A program made the translations under genes and the position numbers. From Struthio camelus (Eukaryota > Chordata > Aves > Struthioniformes > Struthionidae), in NCBI RefSeq assembly GCF_040807025.1, contig NC_090942.1, positions 68,838,911 to 68,902,910 on the forward strand: a stretch of 64,000 nt of DNA. The letters run 5' to 3'. Below the pieces are notes generated by a model. It searched no databases and was not told the DNA's origin. It saw only the letters and a list, made by a program, of their open reading frames with translations. The stretch's first letter is position 1; every line of letters starts with the position of its first letter. This document shows positions 13,401 to 26,300 of the stretch, piece after piece.

Positions 13401-16400
13401 GGAGTAATGTAGGGCTTGGTTTCCCCCGCAGATAAGAGCGTGCTGCTGTTCTCTGACCACTGTTCCCAAAGAGACTGGTAAAGCTTATCCTGCTGCTGAG
13501 ATTGCACTGGCACGTTGACAGCCTGGGTATTGTGATTTGATTGCTGCCTGCAGTTTTCTGGGCCATCCAGTTTATTTAATTCATAATTCAATTTCATTGA
13601 ATGTGTTGTTTGTTCCAGTTTGTAATAACCTCCTACTCTCTGTTTTTAACCAAAGCTTTCACACCTGAGCTGCAGTTATCCAAGATGGTTATGGCCTATA
13701 GGAGGATGTTTTCCTTCCCCCCTTAATTTTCTCAGCAATATTTGCTTTATTACATGTACTGGAATTTAATAACCCCCTGTACTGAAACAGATCCTTCCTT
13801 AGGAAGATCTCAAAGCACTTACAAATAATAGTAAAGACCATTTTAGAGCGAAACATTACTGAACCCCAAGGTAAGCAATATATCAAATACAAGTGTCACG
13901 CTGAGAAGCGTGGAACTGTCCCCATCAGCGAGCGGAGATGATAGATCACCGAGCGGGTAAACGCTCCGCAGAAGGTCACGCTTGGCACGTCGCAGAGCAC
14001 AGAGCAACAACCGCCCAAGTCTTCAGCGGCACTTCGGGGAGCGTTTCCTGCAAGGGCTCTGCCAGGTTCACCCACCACCTCCTTCTCCCCTCCTCCCACT
14101 CCGCCGCATGTGTGGGTACAACAGTGGTGCGCTCCCCTGTGTGGCAACCTCAGATGGGGAAACAGTCCAGGTTAAATTTAGCTGGGGGGGGGCGGGGGCG
14201 GAAAACCCAAAAGTAGTAATAGTAATTTAAAAAAAAAAAACAGATTAGGGATTATTTTTAAGACAGGCAGCTCCCTGCCCGCACGGGCAGCCGAGGGGAT
14301 GGTGAGGCACTCCAAGGCGCCCCAGGAGCGATCGGGGACCTCGCGTAACCCCCACGCCACCAGGCACCCGTGGACCCCCGCACCCCCCCCGGGGACACCT
14401 GACGCCCCGGAAAGCTGTCCCGCCGCCAGAGCGCCTCCAAACGCTGCCGCGAGAAAACAGGTTTCTGGCCGGTCCCGGCCAAGTGCAGCTGCGGCCCCAG
14501 GGCACCGACGGACACCCCTTCCCTGCTCCGCTTACACCCCCCCAGGGCAGCCGAGTTTTAGGGTCCGCCCCTGCCCCTCTGCGCGAGGGGGTTACAGAAA
14601 GACAGCTGTCCGCCTTCCTGCCATGAGGACAAACTCGGCGGGGCCAGGCCGGCCATGGCGGCCCCGCTGGCGAGGAGGAGGAAGGCCACCAAAGTAAACA
14701 CAGCTGCCTTCGCCCCGGCGTGCGGAGGAGACGCGCCAGCTCGGCCCCTTCCTGGCAGGAGCGAGCGCGTCCCCCCGGCGCTGGCCGCCCCCGGGGACCG
14801 CTGCCCGCTCGCCACCCCCACTCCGGCCTGGCCGAGCCCCCTCCCGGGCCATAGGGTGGGGGGAAGGCGCAGGCCGCGGGCAGGTGCAACCTGCCGCCCA
14901 AAACCAAACACGCGCTCGCCTTCAGGGACGGTGGGTGTGCGGGGAGTGGGGGAGGACGGGGGCGACAACAGAGATCGAGCGTGCGGTGGGGGGGAGGGTC
15001 AAAACAAAAGGCTTGGTGGGAAAAAAACAAATAAAGGGAACAAAATAATATTTAGCAGGCCCACAATCAGCCTGGCCGCTTGCTGGGACGCTTCAGCGCT
15101 CGCTGGCAGTGGAGCAACAGCAGGAGAGGCCCGAACCCAGGGAGGATCTGGGTACTCTGACCCCTTCCCCAGCGTGGGCACGGGGCCCCGGGGTTAACCA
15201 CGCAGGTCACGGCCCCGACAGACGCAAACACTTCGCCGCCCTCCCCGCAGCAGCGGGCCGAGGGGCCGCTCGTAACGCGAGGGCAGCAGCGAGGGCTGCC
15301 CCAGCGCAAACTACGAGCCCGGGGTCGTGCAGGGTTGGGGGTCCTGCGTGACGGCAGCGACCGCTTACGGAGGGTGTCTGCAAAGCTGGGCGGCAGTCCA
15401 TGCGACAGGCCTCTTCAGGTCAGGCACCCTAGTTCCTTCCCCGTGCCTAGGACCAGGGGCCCAGCCCCTGCCCGGGGGGGACTTTCAGCCTGGCTGGACT
15501 CTAAAGCAAGCAGCTTTTTATAGAAAGCAGTTTCTTCCCATAAAGGCTAGCGAAGGCTCTCTGGACAACGTACAAGCACATACAGCAAGATGGTGGGCTT
15601 TCTGGAAATTTCAGGAGGAAAAACAAGAGGTTTTGAGCACAATCTGAGAAACGTTTCTTGTTTTTCCAGAGAACGATAGGCTCAGAGGGTGCTGAATTTT
15701 ACCTCTCTCTCATTTTCGCCCACTAAATCTAATAAAACGTAGCTGGAGTCTCTGGACTGACACCAGTGTGAAGAGAGACTATTATATTTCTTCTCTTTAG
15801 CACGAGCCCAAAGCCCCAGCTGGCACTTTCGGCACCAAGCTCATCAGTTCTCTCTCAGAATCCGTCCATTAAGAAAGCGTCTGGTCTTGGTATAAAAGCG
15901 TCAAGTGATGAAGAGCCTGCCAGCGCCTGAGAAAAGTTGTTCTAATGACACCTTTCCCACCCTTAAGTCTTATCTCTAATCTGAATTCCTCTCATTTCAG
16001 CTTCCCACTACTGGATCACACTGCACACCTCTCCTTAATCACATCAGTAAATCCCCAGCATTATCTACTGAAATAAGCAGCTGATAAAATTGCCACAAAG
16101 ATATTACAAAGGGCAGAATGATCAAAAGAAGAAACAGTGAACATCCTTAAGACCTACTTGCTGTTAAAACACGAGCCACACTATGAAAAATGTAGTAACC
16201 TTGTGGAGTATAGAAAACGCAGCTGAGGAGGAGGGGGGGGAATATATAGTTCAAAATAAATTATCTGTTCAGTGCTTTTTACCTTTACCTGTTTGAGCAA
16301 AATGAGTTTTTTTTTATTCAAAATTCTTTTTTCAGTAGCTTCCACGTATGCTCTGGTCTACTTACATATCAAAGGCATTGTATTTAACATTTTAATTCTA

Positions 16401-19400
16401 AGCATTTTATAGGGCGGGGAAACAAAGGTGCAGGGATATTTAGGGAATCTGTAGACTTTACGGCCAGAAGAAACAGACCACCATCAATCAGCTAGTCTGA
16501 GCTCTTTTATAAGGCAAATCACAGAATTTCAAGGTTCTGTCCAAGGTTATTCAGCAGGTGAAAAGCAATGACTTCCACATACTAGTCTGATACCCTGACA
16601 CTTAATCATATCTCAGCTGCACCTCCCTTGGTAGTATCTGCTAAATAATTCATCTTCTCTTTTCATGCAGGTTTGCATATACTTTTAACCAGTTATCTTT
16701 TTGTCAACTTGTATATTTTTTGCCCTTCATTTAAACCTCCTCTTGAGACTCCTTATCATAAGGCTCAGATTGGAGAGGGTATTTTTTAATTTCCAGAATC
16801 CTTTCCCAGGCATTAAGAATTTTGCATCTTTCCAAGTAGCACAGGATTGCAGGTAAACAATTACTGCTCACCGTACTAGGAACGCAAACCAGTTACAAGT
16901 GACTTGGCCCCAATCGGCTAGCAGAAGTCATGCTGTCCTTGCACAGAGAGATGGGGCACAGTCATGCACACATCAGACTTGGGGCACTAACCCTTCTCTT
17001 TGCTCTCATGGGAGAACCTTGAGGAATTCAAGCAAAACCTCAAGCCCTGTTACCCGATTCAGTAGGATGGTTAAATCACATTGTAGGAAACCAATCACTT
17101 CTATTGACTCTGCTTTTCTCCTGCAAAGGAGAAGCATTCTTCAGAGAATGATGAATTTCTTCATCTGCCAGGTAGGGGGAAACAAATTTTCCTCCACAAC
17201 TCAATGATAAGAGATCCTCTTGCTCTAAGGAGTTATCCTGCACGTCCACCAAGGCATTAGCATTTTCCAGGCTGGAAGGAAGCTGTGCTTCTGAAGCACA
17301 GGCTTTAATTAGGAAAGTTTGCCAGTACATACCTAATGAGGACAGAGCTAGTACCAGCAAAACTATGCTATGCCTGAAGTAGTTTAATTCAGTCCCCTGA
17401 GCAACACAGCCACAGTAACAACAAGACTTTTTTTTTTTTATAACCAAATCAACACCATTCCAAACTGGCATTTCATTTTGGAAGTCACACCTAATCAACA
17501 CAAACAGAACAACAAACATTGCAAACATAAACCTGTCCTCACTCTCTTGGATGTTTTTGAAAAAGCCTTCCAAGCCTTGCTGCACCTTCACAACGACAGA
17601 GTGGCAATCCTATCCATCTCCGTTTACAGGTAAACAAAAAGAGAGCAAGAGAGAAGCTGACATTGTGAGATGAGTCTTTTCAGTCACAACTTAGGCACAT
17701 AGTTGACCAAAGACTGACTTCCAGAAAGCTGAGCAGGAACTTTGAGTACTTTACATGTCAAAAACCAGACTGCTTTTACTTGGAAACTCACGATTAGGTC
17801 CCCAGATCAGAAGCTACAAGTCAAATCAGTTTGCACAACATCAGTGGCACAAGCAAGAACTGGGAATCTCACATGGCCCACGAGACTCTTGTACCTTGCA
17901 TCTGCAAGGATCCACGCTCTCACTGCATCAGAGAGGGCAGGTTCAGCCAGAGCCGCTCATCCCTCAGCATTCGTGCCCCCATTTGCAAAATTAACAACAA
18001 AGGCAAGTCTGAGGCTGGAGCAGAAAGGGTTAATGGGGTTATGAAAGGTTTTGCTGGCCTATTTTCCAGGCAGGCACCCTTTAATCTCCTTTGGAAACAC
18101 CTTTACACAAAGGCTGGTACAGCAGCTCAGCTGGAGCCAGGATTTAACGTGGAATAACTTGTCCTGAAGAGATTAAAAGTGGCAGTCGGGCACCCAACCA
18201 CTAGTCAAACGGGCAGGAATTTCTAACAAGGGAAAGAGAGGTGAGGAGGGCAGCAGGGTATTGGAGAACAGAGACAGCAGCCTACAGAGTAACCTTCTTC
18301 CTCCTGAAAAAGCAGTAGAAGGGACCATGGCGCTCTCCCAGGCTCTGAGGGCAGCAGCAGCTTTTTTGGAAAAATTGAACTAGAGACTGTATGAAAATTG
18401 AAACTAGAGTCTGTAGGTCTCTGGGAACTCTGCACACCCCAGCCTAGCCTGGAGAAGGCTGCGATCTCACTGCAGTGTGTCCACAGCAAAGGAAGGGTGT
18501 CCCCAACTGCACTGCATTTGTCGCCTGAGAGTCAAGCAGGGAAACCATCTGACATGTGCCCCTGCTCCCTCCCCATCCGCAAGGGCACTCCTTGTGCCAG
18601 GTACACTCCCAAGGAAGCCAGAGCATGCAGAGAGGAGAGGGCTCGTCCCAGCATGCTGCCGCGACAACACAGAGCTGTGCCCCCTGGACCGTGCCTGGCA
18701 GAGCACCCTGCTCCACAGCACCACTGTGGCAAAGTAGTCTCTCAAGAAACAGGGGTGACAGCTGGTGTCTCTCTGTAGCCGCAAGGTTTAAAGCCCTACT
18801 GACAGCTTCTGCCACATCGGCCAATATCCCCAGACAATTCAGACCAACTCAGATCAGAAAATATAGTAATAACATTGGTGAAGGTTGAGGGCAAGTTAGC
18901 ACTGGGACCACCAGAATACATGCGAATATCAAAGCCCTGCCTTATGTCCACAGAGTGGGGAGAAGAGGAGACAGAATGAAGAAAGCAGAAGAAAGAGAAC
19001 GAGAAAAGAAAAAGGGCAGAAAGAGGAACGCCATCAGCATCCATCCAAGCAAAGTTCAGACAGCTCAACCATTCAGTCCCCCCTCCGCCTTACCTGGGGG
19101 TCCCTGAGGCGACTGAGGTCTGGATAAAGGTAAAACAGGATTCCTTGGGAAGCCCCTGGCAGGGAGACCCCCCTGATCAGCAGAACTACCAGCATGAGGT
19201 ATGGGAACGTGGCCGTGAAATACACCACCTGAGAGAAGGACAAAGGGAGCGCATGTGAGTGAACACCAGGCAGCGAACAGGAGCGCTGGCCAGGAGCAGA
19301 GCACCATCCCCCAAGAGGAGGTGAGAAGAGGGCCTAGAGGAGACAGGCAGCTGGGCAGTAGCAAGGAATTGATCAGGCTGCCTTGCTCAACATCTTGCTT

Positions 19401-22400
19401 TAGCCTACAGTAGAAAAAAATGCCCTTTTGCATGCACCCAGGAAACTCATTACTTGCCACGGTGCATCTGGAGCAAGAGGAAAAACTTTCTAGTCCTAGC
19501 AGCAATCCAGACCACAAGCAAGGTTCAAGTCAGAGTAGCTCCACTGAAGTCAGCAGAGTAACATCTGTTTGCATCAGCTAGTGACCTGCCCCCTGTATCC
19601 ATCTGCAAATCCTTACCCCAAGTAGAGGCCTGAGTCACACACCAAAAGCCTTTTCTTCCTAGATATTCCTATAATGTACTGGAAAGAGTGAAGGAGCATA
19701 CAGATAAGTGATAGACCCTGAAACATTACTGCAATTAGAGGACCACTAGAGACAATACTGATGCACCCCCCATTCAGGACTGGCAACTGCCTAGGACTCA
19801 CCACTTAAACGACTCGCAGCCACTGCCTGTGACCAACCCAGGTTGAAGGAAATACCCAACAAAGGCATTTCGTGAAGAGCAGGGCAGCACATCTCAGATT
19901 TGTTACCAAGGACTCGGACTCAAACACAGCTTTTAACCTGTGTCCTCTTGCTTCTTCCTCCTCTGGCCCCACGGATAACACAGACTTACTTGGATATGTT
20001 TGAAATCCCTTGCTCTAGCAAAGTAGTTGCATTCCTTTGAGGAATGCTGAGGGCCAGTATCAGCTAATCCTTTCAGGGATTCCACGTCTGGTAAACATAA
20101 ACTTCAATTTGAGGATTACTGGGGTTCTTTCAGGACTGTTTTGGCTAATTGCTATGGCGTTCCACAACAACAGCACACTTGTCGATTTTTCTTGTATAAA
20201 GAAAACAATGCCCAAGGGCTGGTGCAGTCTCCTCAGCAATTCAACTAGTGTCATTAATCCTTTTGTGTTGCTCCTCTACCTTCAAGCCTTATTGACTACC
20301 TTGAAAAAAGTTGTTCAGTTTGTTGTATCACACTAAGGCAAAGAAAAAAAATATGTCGGTGCGCCTTCAGGTTTTCCTGGTGTCGATGTGCTTAGCGAGG
20401 ATTTGCATCCATACTCTTCACCTTAATGCTACCCTACAGCTCTTTTCTCAGCTTTTGAAGTTACACACCAAAGAGCTAAAGCTCATCCCTAGAGTAACTG
20501 CAATACATAATGATGTGAAACAATCTATTTCTAATCTTTGTCCATTCATCCAGAATGACTCGTTTCAAAACCCAGCTAATTTCCATCATCCCTTAGTGGT
20601 GGTCACAGGTTCTGTCACTTCTACAGCAGTTTCCCATTAGAAGAGGTACTACCAAGAATGAGTGCGTGATTTCCCTGGACAATATGGTCACCTTCTCTCT
20701 GCCTCCAGAGAATTCTTTTGATCTGAATAGTGATTCAAAAAGAGATTTCTTCTGGATTGATCTTGGTGCGCTACACCTGCATAAAGCAACATTCAAAGCA
20801 CCTCACACTGGAATGCAAGTCCTGCTCTAAGTCCAGATACATGCTTTTTGGTGATTCAATTTTAGAGCACGGAAGAACGGAAGGATTTGCAAGATGTTCC
20901 ATCTTTGAAAATGAGCATACTAGGTTATCATCAGTGCCTGCAGCTCCAAGTTCTTTATGCACTTCATGTGTCCTGCCTTACATATCGCAGCACTTTCAGG
21001 TGATGCTACAGAACTAGGTAAAGAATGCCTCCTTGCTGACACTCATGATCACCTGAGATGTCTGTGCTAACAGCTCCATCCCTGTCCCTCTGAATCAGCA
21101 TCCTAGACACTGAAGGAACCCAAGGATGGTGTCCTTCAGCACTGGCAAACATCAGCGTTTGTTTCAGTTCCCAAAGTTTCAAGCAGGCTCCATCTTAGAG
21201 CTTTTCCTCACCAGTTAATCAAACCTGCAGCTCTTGCCAGTTTAACAATCATCTCTGTACTTACCACACAACCAAATTCTTGCTTCAGGAAATTACAGGA
21301 TGCAATTCTTACTTTTCTCAGTTCATGAAAGCGGTATAAGATTTAAAAAAAAAAATAAAAAAGGATAAGAAAGAAAAGAAAAAAATCTTTAAAAAAACCT
21401 ACTGCCTTTGAACTTAAGTGCATATACTTCCAGCATGCCAGGCTGCAAATTCTCAACTGGTTCTCTAAATAACGTCAGTTTTATAAATTCAGAACACAAA
21501 CTAATAGTTCTCTAGCATACAATTTGGATTCGGATCTTGGTAACCTCATATGTGCTTTACAGCCTGCAAGAACTAGTGTGTTAAGCATTTCACTCAACAG
21601 TCACTCACATCTGCACTGAGACCAGAGGCCTGAATTTGGAGAATATTTTCTGGGGTTAAGAGTGCCAAACTTCTATCTAACAATATGAACATCTGGATCT
21701 AATGAGCTATTACTCAATGATTGGCTTAGACCCAATCTTTTTATTTTGGGGACATTGTTAGCACTAACTACATCACTAGGAACCTTGCCGGGATCAGTAT
21801 GATCATTCTGTCACATGCTGGTCAACAACATCCAGGGTTTTATTTGAACCCGATCCACATGCCACAGCAAAGTGATTCCATCTGTGACAACCTCCTGCAT
21901 CTGTGTGTGCTCCTCGGGGATGGGCAGTCTCTGTGTCGGAGGATGCAAACTGCTGCTGCTCTGAGGAGGGTGATTTCAGCTTGTTCTGTTTGCCACTCCA
22001 TAAGTAAATTCCCAGGACTGAGTTAACCCTTTGCCAGTGGGTTGTAACCCCAGAGCCATCATTTTAGCTGCATTATTAAATAAAGAGAGGGCTGATAAAC
22101 TTACAGACTTCCCTCAGATACAGTTTCTTTACCGAAAAAAGCTTTTTCAAGGAGATAAGATCTCAGCTTCACTAGTCATTTTTGATAAAAGCACTTGAGT
22201 TTGACATAGAATTTATATCAAAAATACATTGAGTATTTCTGCACTTCCCACACTTTGCTGTGTCTTAGCCTCATATTTGCTGTTATTATACTGCCTCTGT
22301 TTTCTTTTACCAGGCCACCACAGCAAGTAGTTGCTCTTTTCTTCTAATTTTACTCCATGGAAACCAGAAAACATCAGCTCTACAAGCTGTTTGATTTCCC

Positions 22401-23268
22401 CTTTGTGTTTCACAATCCCAGACCCTTCTGGGAGCAGGAGAAACTGCTAACATCCATGCCATCACTTGATAGAAATATATGCAGCTAAAATTTACACTCC
22501 ATCACACATGGAGTCTTGTTCAAAGCGTGCTGAGAAGACACCACTTAGATAACATACTAAACCTTTTCATTTCCATCTGTTCTTGCTGACTCCAAACACA
22601 GTTGGTTGGGAATGGGTCAGGAGGTGGTAGAAGAAACTAAGGAATGTGTTCAGTGCAAATGACAGTGGCACACGCTGTAACAGAGGGAAGGGACAGGGAT
22701 GGGACAGGATGGGATGGAGATAGACAGTCACACAGACCCTTCCCATAAGCATTCACAGAAATATCTCTGTGGTGACCAGTGTGGGGGAGGGGGAGGCACG
22801 AGGGAAGAGACCTTTACTATTGAGGAACATGAACAGCTATAGGAAGAGGCTTGACAGCCTCCTTGGGACCAACTTCCTATTTCTAAGAAATAGGAAGACC
22901 TCCATGGCAGCCATCACAGTTTCCTTTGTTACTATCTAATGAATTTGAAGACTTCCCAGCTACGCTTGCCAGCAGAGACAAGAACATGCTGCTTGTTAAT
23001 GGTGTGGTAGGAGAGAGGGAAACCTGCAGCTACTTCAGTAATGGCTCCCATAAATAGGGAGAGTGCAGGGTCTGCTGTGCCTGTGGATGAAGAGGAACCA
23101 GATAAGGATCTTCATCTTGGAAGACTGTGATCTGAGAAGCCTCCCACTTCTATCCCAGTGCTCCCAACATTTCCTACCCAGAACATAGGGTCTGGTTCAC
23201 ACTCCCTGTGAGAGCTGAGTCCTACAGGGTCCTGTCAGCTCGGAAAGGCATTCCCAGGGGACACCCAG

Positions 23269-23305
<37 letters not shown>

Positions 23306-26300
23306 ATACAAAAGGTGGGTGGGTGGGTTGAGTGCTCCAGCTGTGACTGAGGGAAGAGGCCTGAACTGAGTTAAGCACTTACCTTCCCTGTGGACTTGAC
23401 CCCTTTCCAGATGCAGAAGTAGCAGATGATCCACGCCAGCAGCAGACATAGAGCCAGCTCCCAGCGCAGGCTGCCCAGGTGCTGGATACCGTCAGAAATC
23501 TTTAGCACTCTCCTCCTGCATTGGTGGAAACAAAGCAGCACCCAAGTGTTGTAGACGTTGGCCACCAGTGTTACCAACACCACATTGGCTCTCATCATAC
23601 CTCCGGAGTGCCTGACAGCTTTGGGGAGAAGTGGTATCTTACAGACAAGGCCCAGCTCTGGGCTGCAAGCCTCAGAGGAGTCAGGCAGAGGTCCTCAGTT
23701 GCTTCTCTCTTGGACAAAAGTAATACCAGCCTGGTGGGTCATGCATGGGACACCTGCTCCTATGCTTGCTCCCACACTGGCCTGTTTGGCCAAGACATTT
23801 CTTCTCCCACCCTTCGTCTGCTTTGTCCTGTTTGGGGTAAGAGCTCCCTCTGCAAGAGCGTGCAGCACTTTGCACAAGCAAGCAAACACAGGCCCCATTT
23901 GGACCTTCTTTCATGCACGCTACAAAGTTCAATTACACCTTTCTAACGTGCTTCAAACAAAGTGGATAATATATTGCATTCATGACACAGAATCAATCAG
24001 GACCACACAAGAAGCAAGGCTCTCCCAACCCCCTTCTCCATAGTCCCCTACTGTTGTCTTTAAGAGTGGATCCAGAGCTTCAGGACCCAGAGCAGCAGAG
24101 CATCCCATGGCCAGACAAAGGCCAGACAAAGGCCAGGCCAGTCCACAGTAATCAGCATAGCACAGACAGAAGAGACCACTCTGGTCATCCTCTTTCAGCC
24201 ACTGTGGAGGTAGGATACTAGGCTAGATGGAGCTTGGTTCAACCCTGTTCTTATGGTCTCACCACGGCCATTCACAGCTTTCCAAGATGTGATTGTGTCA
24301 AATCTTCCTCATCCCTTACAGAAGAAAGGGCTCACCCCTCTCCTCCTATGTCTCCTGCATCACACTGATAGATCTGAACATGAAACACCATGGTGCAATT
24401 GCCAAACCCCAAGCCTGAGACAGGCAAAAGGGACATGCACTACTCTGCAGCCCCAATAGCAATGCAGAGTGTGCTCACAAGCCCATATTGCTGCAAAAGA
24501 TAGCAATTATTCCAAAATAAAGGTAGCACTCATGGAGAGCCACGCTCTGAGATACGCTACCTTCCTTTCTGCCTCACAACTTAGTAACAGATTGAGTGGA
24601 AGAAAGAGTTCAGAGGAAATCACTCTGTCCTTTCAGATATCTTTTGTTACCTGGAAGTTTCCCTGCTTCTATGGACATAGTCTCTGTAACAAGTGGGAAG
24701 CAGATGCTAACAGAACATAACTGAGCACTGTACCGCAGCCAGAAGAGGCCTCAGGAGCACACCATCACCCTGCTGGCAGGTCAGCACCTCCTCAGGAAGC
24801 TGTTGTCTCCCTGCACCTCTGTGCAAGGAGGGCAGGAACAGATCCTGCATAAAAAGCTGTGGACAGTGGAAATTTCCAGTCCCGTGTACTGATTCCCCAA
24901 TAATACTACAGGAATGTTCAAAGCACTGAAGGAAACATCAACTTTTCTAGCAGCCCGTCTCAGGGAGGGCAGCCTAAGAAAGCCCAACATCTCCTCCCAC
25001 GTGAGCAGCAGTCAGTGGGAGAACACAGGCTCAGAAAGCACAAGGGATACAAAGAAAGTTCAAAAAAAAAAGTGTAGGAGAAGAGGAAACGACCAACTTT
25101 GGGAGGAATTAATGCAACAAGCTTATTAGCAAACAGCAACATATTTATCCAGCACCTTCTACTCTGTAATGAAGCCTCTCTGTTCATACATATACACAAA
25201 AAAAGCACTTTCCCTCATGCTGAAGTAGGGATACCCCAAAGGTATTATGTGCTCTGACAGCACAGGGCAATGCTGATGAGGACAGCAAGGGCAGAGCACT
25301 CCATCAGCCTTATTGCACAAGGGAAATTCATGGGGGCAGCAGGGAGTTTACTTGCACAGTCTATTACCCAGGACTCGATGCTTTACTATGCCCGTTCTCC
25401 TAGGAGACACTTAGGATCAACAGCAATCACAAGTCATTAGGTCTATGCCTTCATGCCAGAAATAAAGCGACTTCGTACCTCAGTGTAACTAACACACATG
25501 CGCTATCACAAGGGCAAAAAAAAACGGTGAAAATGAAGGAAAAAATTTCACTATGAAGTAAGCTGACCCCAGCACTTCATTTTGATTTTGGTGATCCTTA
25601 CTCATCAGGAGAGCTTGCATATTAATTGCTGAAGTAAAAACATAGCCTCTTTTTCTATTTTTAAGGTAAAGACCATCCCATATACAAAAGTCACCATCCA
25701 CCAGGACAGAACCTCCTGGGAACATGCCGGTATCACACTGATTCAAAGGAAAGAGATCATCTACTGCATCATCAGAACGGACTCCTGCAGAACACAGCAG
25801 GTTTTTAAAGGTCCCCTCTTCAACAACTGAACATGTTAAAGCTTGCCAAAACCTGAGAACAAAAACCCACCATAGAGCTACTTCTTCGTATATAACTGCA
25901 GCTCTTGCCCCACTCCCAGCTACAGGGTTGGCTGTGTCCTGAGCACATTTACACTAGATACAGCCACCAGGCAGATCAAGGACTGCACATGGCAGAACAT
26001 ACCAAATGGAACAAGAGTAATCAATAATCTAGCAGATACACAATCCGTAATCCAATCCAATCCATAAATCTGACCCAAGGTTTCAGGAGGGTTTAGACAC
26101 AGAACATACAATTCACCTATGTTGCAAGAGGAAACAATTGTATAAGAAAGTTTATGGGCGGCAATGAAGAACATGGGAGGAGGCAGAGAGAGAAACAAAT
26201 GGAGAAGAGATGAGTACAACAGCGGAGGAGGAAGACAGATGTAACAGAGAAGTACAAAAAACAGAATATCAAGGACCAAAGGAGTGAAAGCAACAGTGAA

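Larger units (their letters stand above)
10163..14240 (-). other. SLC6A13: SLC6A13 intron 6, part near exon 7
   Basis: No exon with splice sites is seen. It contains a 16-base G run at 12976-12991 and a possible old repeat fragment near 13084-13190. Otherwise it is plain AT-moderate intron sequence. Confidence 0.75.
15481..19093 (-). other. SLC6A13: SLC6A13 intron 6, part near exon 6
   Basis: No exon is recognised. It contains an ancient amniote repeat relic at about 16445-16530 and a homopurine tract at 18952-19028 close to exon 6. Confidence 0.75.
19229..23382 (-). other. SLC6A13: SLC6A13 intron 5
   Basis: No coding exon or RNA gene is seen. It holds a 25-base near-perfect palindrome at 22873-22897 and a (TC)n microsatellite at 23271-23301 that ends about 80 bases from exon 5. 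Confidence 0.75.

Noticed and set aside
14245-15030. 261-codon open frame in the CpG block
   Set aside because: The composition is dominated by Pro, Gly, Arg and Ala as expected from GC-rich DNA, with overlapping frames on both strands. It is not called as a gene, though the block itself is reported.
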